A stretch of 16,102 bases of DNA from JAAYXU01 sp050942555 (GTDB taxonomy: Bacteria; Bacillota; Clostridia; Christensenellales; UMGS416), in contig JBMNNN010000027.1 of NCBI GenBank assembly GCA_050942555.1, positions 1 to 16,102 of the forward strand. The letters run 5' to 3'. Of this stretch, positions 14,150 through 16,102 are shown in pieces. Position 1 is the stretch's first letter, and each line of letters starts with the position of its first letter. The translations under genes and the position numbers were made by a program. The notes beneath the pieces are model-generated. The model worked only from the letters and a program-made list of their open reading frames with translations. It had not been told where the DNA came from and ran no database searches.

Positions 14150-14388
14150 TGCCGACGGAAAGCCGGGTGCGGCGGATGACATCGGTCCGGACAGATCGCC
14201 GGCGCTCCGGAGGCCTTCTTTCGCGCGCCCTGCTGCTGGCCGCGCTCATCGTGCTGCAGATACCGGCAGCCGCGGCGGCGCGCTATTCGGGCGCGCGGTA
14301 TATGGCGCTGGCGATAAGCGAAATGCGCATCCGGTCGGGACGCATCCCGCGTCATCTTTTTGCGCGTTTCCGGGTTTTTCAAACATAA
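14146..14388 (+). CDS. Possible small ORF with N-terminal hydrophobic segment
   Basis: An 80-residue frame whose ATG overlaps the MFS stop (ATGA), so it could be translated by coupling. It has a basic N-terminus (RRMTSVRTDRRRSGG), a hydrophobic stretch LLSRALLLAALIVLQIPAAAAA ending in a signal-peptidase-like Ala run (given here only as an outline), and a short Arg-rich tail. No ribosome binding site clearly beyond the coding end of the MFS gene, no recognised family, and Arg-rich GC-driven composition. It may be a non-coding frame. Confidence 0.3.
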   Translation: MMPTESRVRRMTSVRTDRRRSGGLLSRALLLAALIVLQIPAAAAARYSGARYMALAISEMRIRSGRIPRHLFARFRVFQT

Positions 14389-14508
14389 TTTATTTTTTCA
14401 TCGCACAAAATAGGTTCGGCAGGAGCCTGTCGCTTGCAGGCGGGAAAGGGCGGCCCGACCGGACAAGGTACCGGCGGACGTCATTCTGAAACGAAAGGCA
14501 GTATAAAA

Positions 14509-14748
14509 ATGGATAATGAGCGCAATTGGAATAACAATCTGAACAATGACAATAAGGCCCAGCAGGCTCGCCGGAATCGGCAGAACCTGCAGGAGCAGCG
14601 CAACCAAAACCTGCGCAACGACGATCGCAACCGGTTTGACGAGTGCAGTGACTGCAACCGGCAGGACCAGCGCAATCAGGATCGTCTGCGTAATCAGGAC
14701 CGCAATCGTCAGCAGAATAACAAAAACCCGCAGAATAACCAGCGCTAG
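14509..14748 (+). CDS. Small Asn/Arg/Gln-rich low-complexity protein
   Basis: A 79-residue protein starting MDNERNWNNNLNNDNKAQQA. About 23 residues are Asn, 15 Arg, 14 Gln and 9 Asp, with almost no hydrophobic residues; there is one CSDC pair (Cys46, Cys49) and repeats of the RNQDR type near residues 55-67. It must be disordered in solution. I do not recognise a family; small, polar, low-complexity proteins of this kind are known among spore-coat and other spore-associated proteins of Firmicutes, which is only a suggestion. The start is the ATG after AAAGG (about 10 bases upstream); an in-frame ATG at 14434 would add 25 residues but lacks a good site. A strong terminator starts 17 bases after the stop, supporting the plus-strand reading. 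The opposite strand gives a hydrophobic shadow frame. Confidence 0.72.
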   Translation: MDNERNWNNNLNNDNKAQQARRNRQNLQEQRNQNLRNDDRNRFDECSDCNRQDQRNQDRLRNQDRNRQQNNKNPQNNQR

Positions 14749-14765
14749 CGAATAGGCTCGGACCC

Positions 14766-14796
14766 AAACCCCGCCGGCAGTCTGTCGGCGGGGTTT
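14766..14796 (+). terminator. Intrinsic terminator after the Asn/Arg/Gln-rich gene
   Basis: AAACCCCGCCG (14766-14776), a 9-base loop, CGGCGGGGTTT (14786-14796): a perfect 11-bp stem whose 3' strand ends in TTT, followed by GCC. Placed 17 bases after the stop codon at 14746-14748. Confidence 0.8.
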
Positions 14797-14996
14797 GCCG
14801 CATGTGCTAAATAATTGAGACAACCAGAACCGGAAAAGATATTGTCGTAACAAGAGCAAAGAGAAGATGCGAAAAGCCGGATCGGCAGTCGGGGTCTTGC
14901 GGCACTTTTTCAAAAAGTGCCATAAAAAAAGATAGCCTATATAATTATTCAAATAGTTTAGTAAATGCTTTCGCCCTGATCAAAACTCATTTTTTG
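14797..14996. other. Gene-free, AT-richer spacer
   Basis: About 200 bases without a supportable gene. It contains the inverted repeat at 14901-14921 and an AT-rich stretch at 14930-14970. Nothing else is recognised. Confidence 0.6.
14901..14921. repeat. Perfect inverted repeat
   Basis: GGCACTTTTT, one C, AAAAAGTGCC: each arm is 10 bases. It is followed on the plus strand by ATAAAAAAAG. On the minus strand it would be preceded, not followed, by T-runs, so it is not a textbook terminator for either strand. It stands alone in an otherwise empty spacer and could be a remnant or dispersed palindrome. Confidence 0.6.
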
Positions 14997-15024
14997 TTGT
15001 AAACAGTTGGATTTGTGGTATAAT
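14997..15024 (+). promoter_or_regulatory. Promoter of the T-box-serS transcript
   Basis: -35 TTGTAA (14997-15002), 16-base spacer, -10 TATAAT (15019-15024) with an extended TGG directly ahead. Transcription starts near 15031, giving a 250-base leader that matches T-box leader length. Confidence 0.78.
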
Positions 15025-15030
15025 ACATGA

Positions 15031-15255
15031 AAGCGATGATGGAGAGCATGGCGGGCAGACCCCAAAGAGAGTCGGCGGCGGGTGCGAGCCGATGGGCGCG
15101 CCGGCCTTTCCGCTCCGGAGCGCGCGGGCGACGAGCCCGCCGGGGCGCCCGTTACAGCCGGTGTGGCGCATTGCGCGCCGAGAGACGCCCGGCCTGGCCG
15201 GGAATATGGGTGGCACCGCGGTAAACCCGTCCCATAAGAGGGGCGGGTTTGTTCT
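15031..15255 (+). promoter_or_regulatory. T-box riboswitch controlling serS
   Basis: Leader RNA that senses uncharged tRNA and prevents termination. The T-box sequence GGGTGGCACCGCGG is at 15208-15221, directly before the terminator. Upstream is the AGAGAG-started hairpin (from about 15065) with GGTGCGAGCC, and a long helix GGGCGCGCCGG (15094-15104) against CCGGGGCGCCC (15139-15149). By analogy with the arrangement specifier-purine-CTCCGGAGC seen in other leaders, TCC at 15109-15111 followed by G and CTCCGGAGC is the candidate specifier, a Ser codon that agrees with the downstream gene. The specifier assignment is inference; the T-box identity is secure. Confidence 0.93.
15223..15255 (+). terminator. 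Intrinsic terminator of the T-box
   Basis: AAACCCGTCCC (15223-15233), loop ATAAGA, GGGGCGGGTTT (15240-15250): an 11-bp stem with one G-U pair, then GTTCT. Its 5' strand immediately follows the T-box sequence, so formation of the antiterminator excludes it. Confidence 0.9.
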
Positions 15256-15280
15256 ATAGGAAGAGAGGGGACGTGATACC

Positions 15281-16102
15281 ATGCTGGACATGCAGATGAT
15301 CCGGGACAATCCCGGGCGGGTTCGGGAGGCGCTGCTGAAGCGGGGCAGGGACGTGGACTTTACCGAGCTGCTCAATAAGGACGCGCGACGCCGCGCGCTG
15401 ATTGCCGAAAGCGAATCGCTCAAGGCCGAACGGAACCGGATCTCGAAGGAAATTCCACGGCTCAAAAAGGCCGGGGACGACGTATCGCCGCTGCTTGAGC
15501 GAATGAAACAGACCGCCGAACGGATCCGCGAGCTGGACGAGCTGGAGCGGGCTGAGAGGGAGTGGATCACCGAATTCGTAAGCGCGCTGCCGAATCTGCC
15601 CGACGACGACGTCGTGGCTGGCGGCAAGGAGAACAACGCTGTCGTCCGGGCGGGCGGCGAGAAACCGGTTTTCGATTTCCAGGTCAGGGATCATATGGAG
15701 CTTGCGCGGTCGCTGGGTCTTGTCGACTACGAGCGGGGCGTCAAGATGGGCGGAAACGGATTCTGGCTGTATACCGACCGCGGCGCGCGCCTCGAATGGG
15801 CGCTTATAAACTATTTCATCGGGCTGCACATTGCCGACGGCTATACGTTCATGCTGCCGCCCCATCTGCTCAACTACGAGTGCGGGTATACCGCGGGCCA
15901 GTTCCCGAAGTTCGAGCAGGATGTATTCCGGCTGGACGGGGAGGGATTCCAGTTCCTGCTGCCCACGGCCGAGACTGCGCTCGTCAACCTGTACCGCGAC
16001 GAGATCATCCCCGAGAGCGCGCTGCCCATAAGGCTGTTTGCCTATACGCCGTGCTATCGCCGCGAGGCCGGGAGCTACCGCGCCGGCGAGCGGGGCATGA
16101 TA
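15281..16102 (+). CDS. serS: Seryl-tRNA synthetase, 5' part cut by window edge
   Basis: Charges tRNA-Ser; 274 codons of a protein of about 420-430 are inside the window. Start MLDMQMIRDNPGRVREALL is typical. Residues about 30-100 form the long antiparallel coiled coil that binds the tRNA extra arm (KDARRRALIAESESLKAERN ... LLERMKQTAERIRELDELER). The class II catalytic core follows: DHMELARSLGLVDYERGVKM, FWLYTDRGARLEWALINYF (motif 1), and LPTAETALVNLYRDEI; the window ends inside motif 2, at TPCYRREAGSYRAGERGMI. Motif 3 is beyond the edge. GAGGGG lies about 10 bases before the ATG. Regulated by the T-box leader directly upstream. The plain SerRS coiled-coil layout argues against the archaeal-type enzyme. 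Confidence 0.96.
   Translation, partial: MLDMQMIRDNPGRVREALLKRGRDVDFTELLNKDARRRALIAESESLKAERNRISKEIPRLKKAGDDVSPLLERMKQTAERIRELDELERAEREWITEFVSALPNLPDDDVVAGGKENNAVVRAGGEKPVFDFQVRDHMELARSLGLVDYERGVKMGGNGFWLYTDRGARLEWALINYFIGLHIADGYTFMLPPHLLNYECGYTAGQFPKFEQDVFRLDGEGFQFLLPTAETALVNLYRDEIIPESALPIRLFAYTPCYRREAGSYRAGERGMI

Noticed and set aside
13580..14182. 200-codon open frame on the minus strand opposite the MFS gene
   Set aside because: Charged, low-complexity shadow of transmembrane coding sequence; the plus strand encodes a clear 12-helix carrier.
14384..14392. CATAATTTA, resembling a sporulation sigma factor (E/K) -10 box ahead of the Asn/Arg/Gln-rich gene
   Set aside because: No convincing -35 partner at the required distance, and the stretch is AT-rich enough for chance. 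Kept only as a hint.
14398..14952. 184-codon hydrophobic frame on the minus strand, resembling a membrane protein
   Set aside because: Its Ile/Val/Leu-rich part is simply the complement of Asn/Asp/Gln codons of the small plus-strand gene, and it would run through the terminator at 14766-14796.
1..16102. CRISPR array, insertion sequence, phage or tRNA/rRNA gene
   Set aside because: No repeat-spacer pattern, transposase, integrase, phage gene or tRNA cloverleaf was found on either strand.

Overview
The window is about 16.1 kb of high-GC DNA, most likely from a Firmicute of the class Clostridia. The reasons are a complete T-box leader in front of serS, a ruvC-ruvA-ruvB-queA-tgt cluster, purine-rich Shine-Dalgarno sequences, clear TTGACA/TATAAT-type promoters, a small DtxR-family regulator, a CxxC zinc-ribbon protein and a sugar-catabolic type operon with an IclR regulator. 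No database search was possible; all family calls come from recognised motifs.

Left part (1-3898, minus strand): a compact housekeeping operon read right to left from a near-consensus promoter (3933-3961): ruvC (TTG start), ruvA (GTG start), ruvB, queA and tgt (cut by the window edge). It joins Holliday-junction processing to queuosine tRNA modification. Genes overlap or sit 8-18 bases apart.

Middle part (4102-11031, plus strand): an IclR-type regulator is followed by its own promoter-led four-gene operon: a ceramidase-fold (neutral/alkaline ceramidase-like) metal hydrolase, a DegT/StrS PLP aminotransferase, a Gfo/Idh/MocA NAD(P)-dependent sugar oxidoreductase and a GH20-like beta-hexosaminidase. 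None of the four has a visible signal peptide and no transporter lies in the operon, so the pathway looks cytosolic. The combination suggests oxidation plus (de)amination of a sugar released from a HexNAc-containing glycoside. It is the best candidate here for an undescribed system. It ends at a perfect hairpin shared with a convergent gene for a small membrane-anchored Cys-containing protein (11070-11573).

Right part (11574-14748): a zinc-ribbon protein with four CxxC pairs, preceded by a roughly 195-base leader that can fold into an extensive branched structure; a strong terminator; a 132-residue DtxR-family regulator with a palindromic putative operator over its -10 box; a 12-TM MFS transporter probably co-transcribed with it; a doubtful 80-codon ORF with an N-terminal hydrophobic segment; and a striking 79-residue Asn/Arg/Gln-rich protein with a terminator directly after it.

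Right end (14797-16102): a mostly empty, AT-richer spacer with one inverted repeat, then a promoter, a T-box riboswitch (candidate Ser UCC specifier) with its intrinsic terminator, and serS, cut by the window edge.
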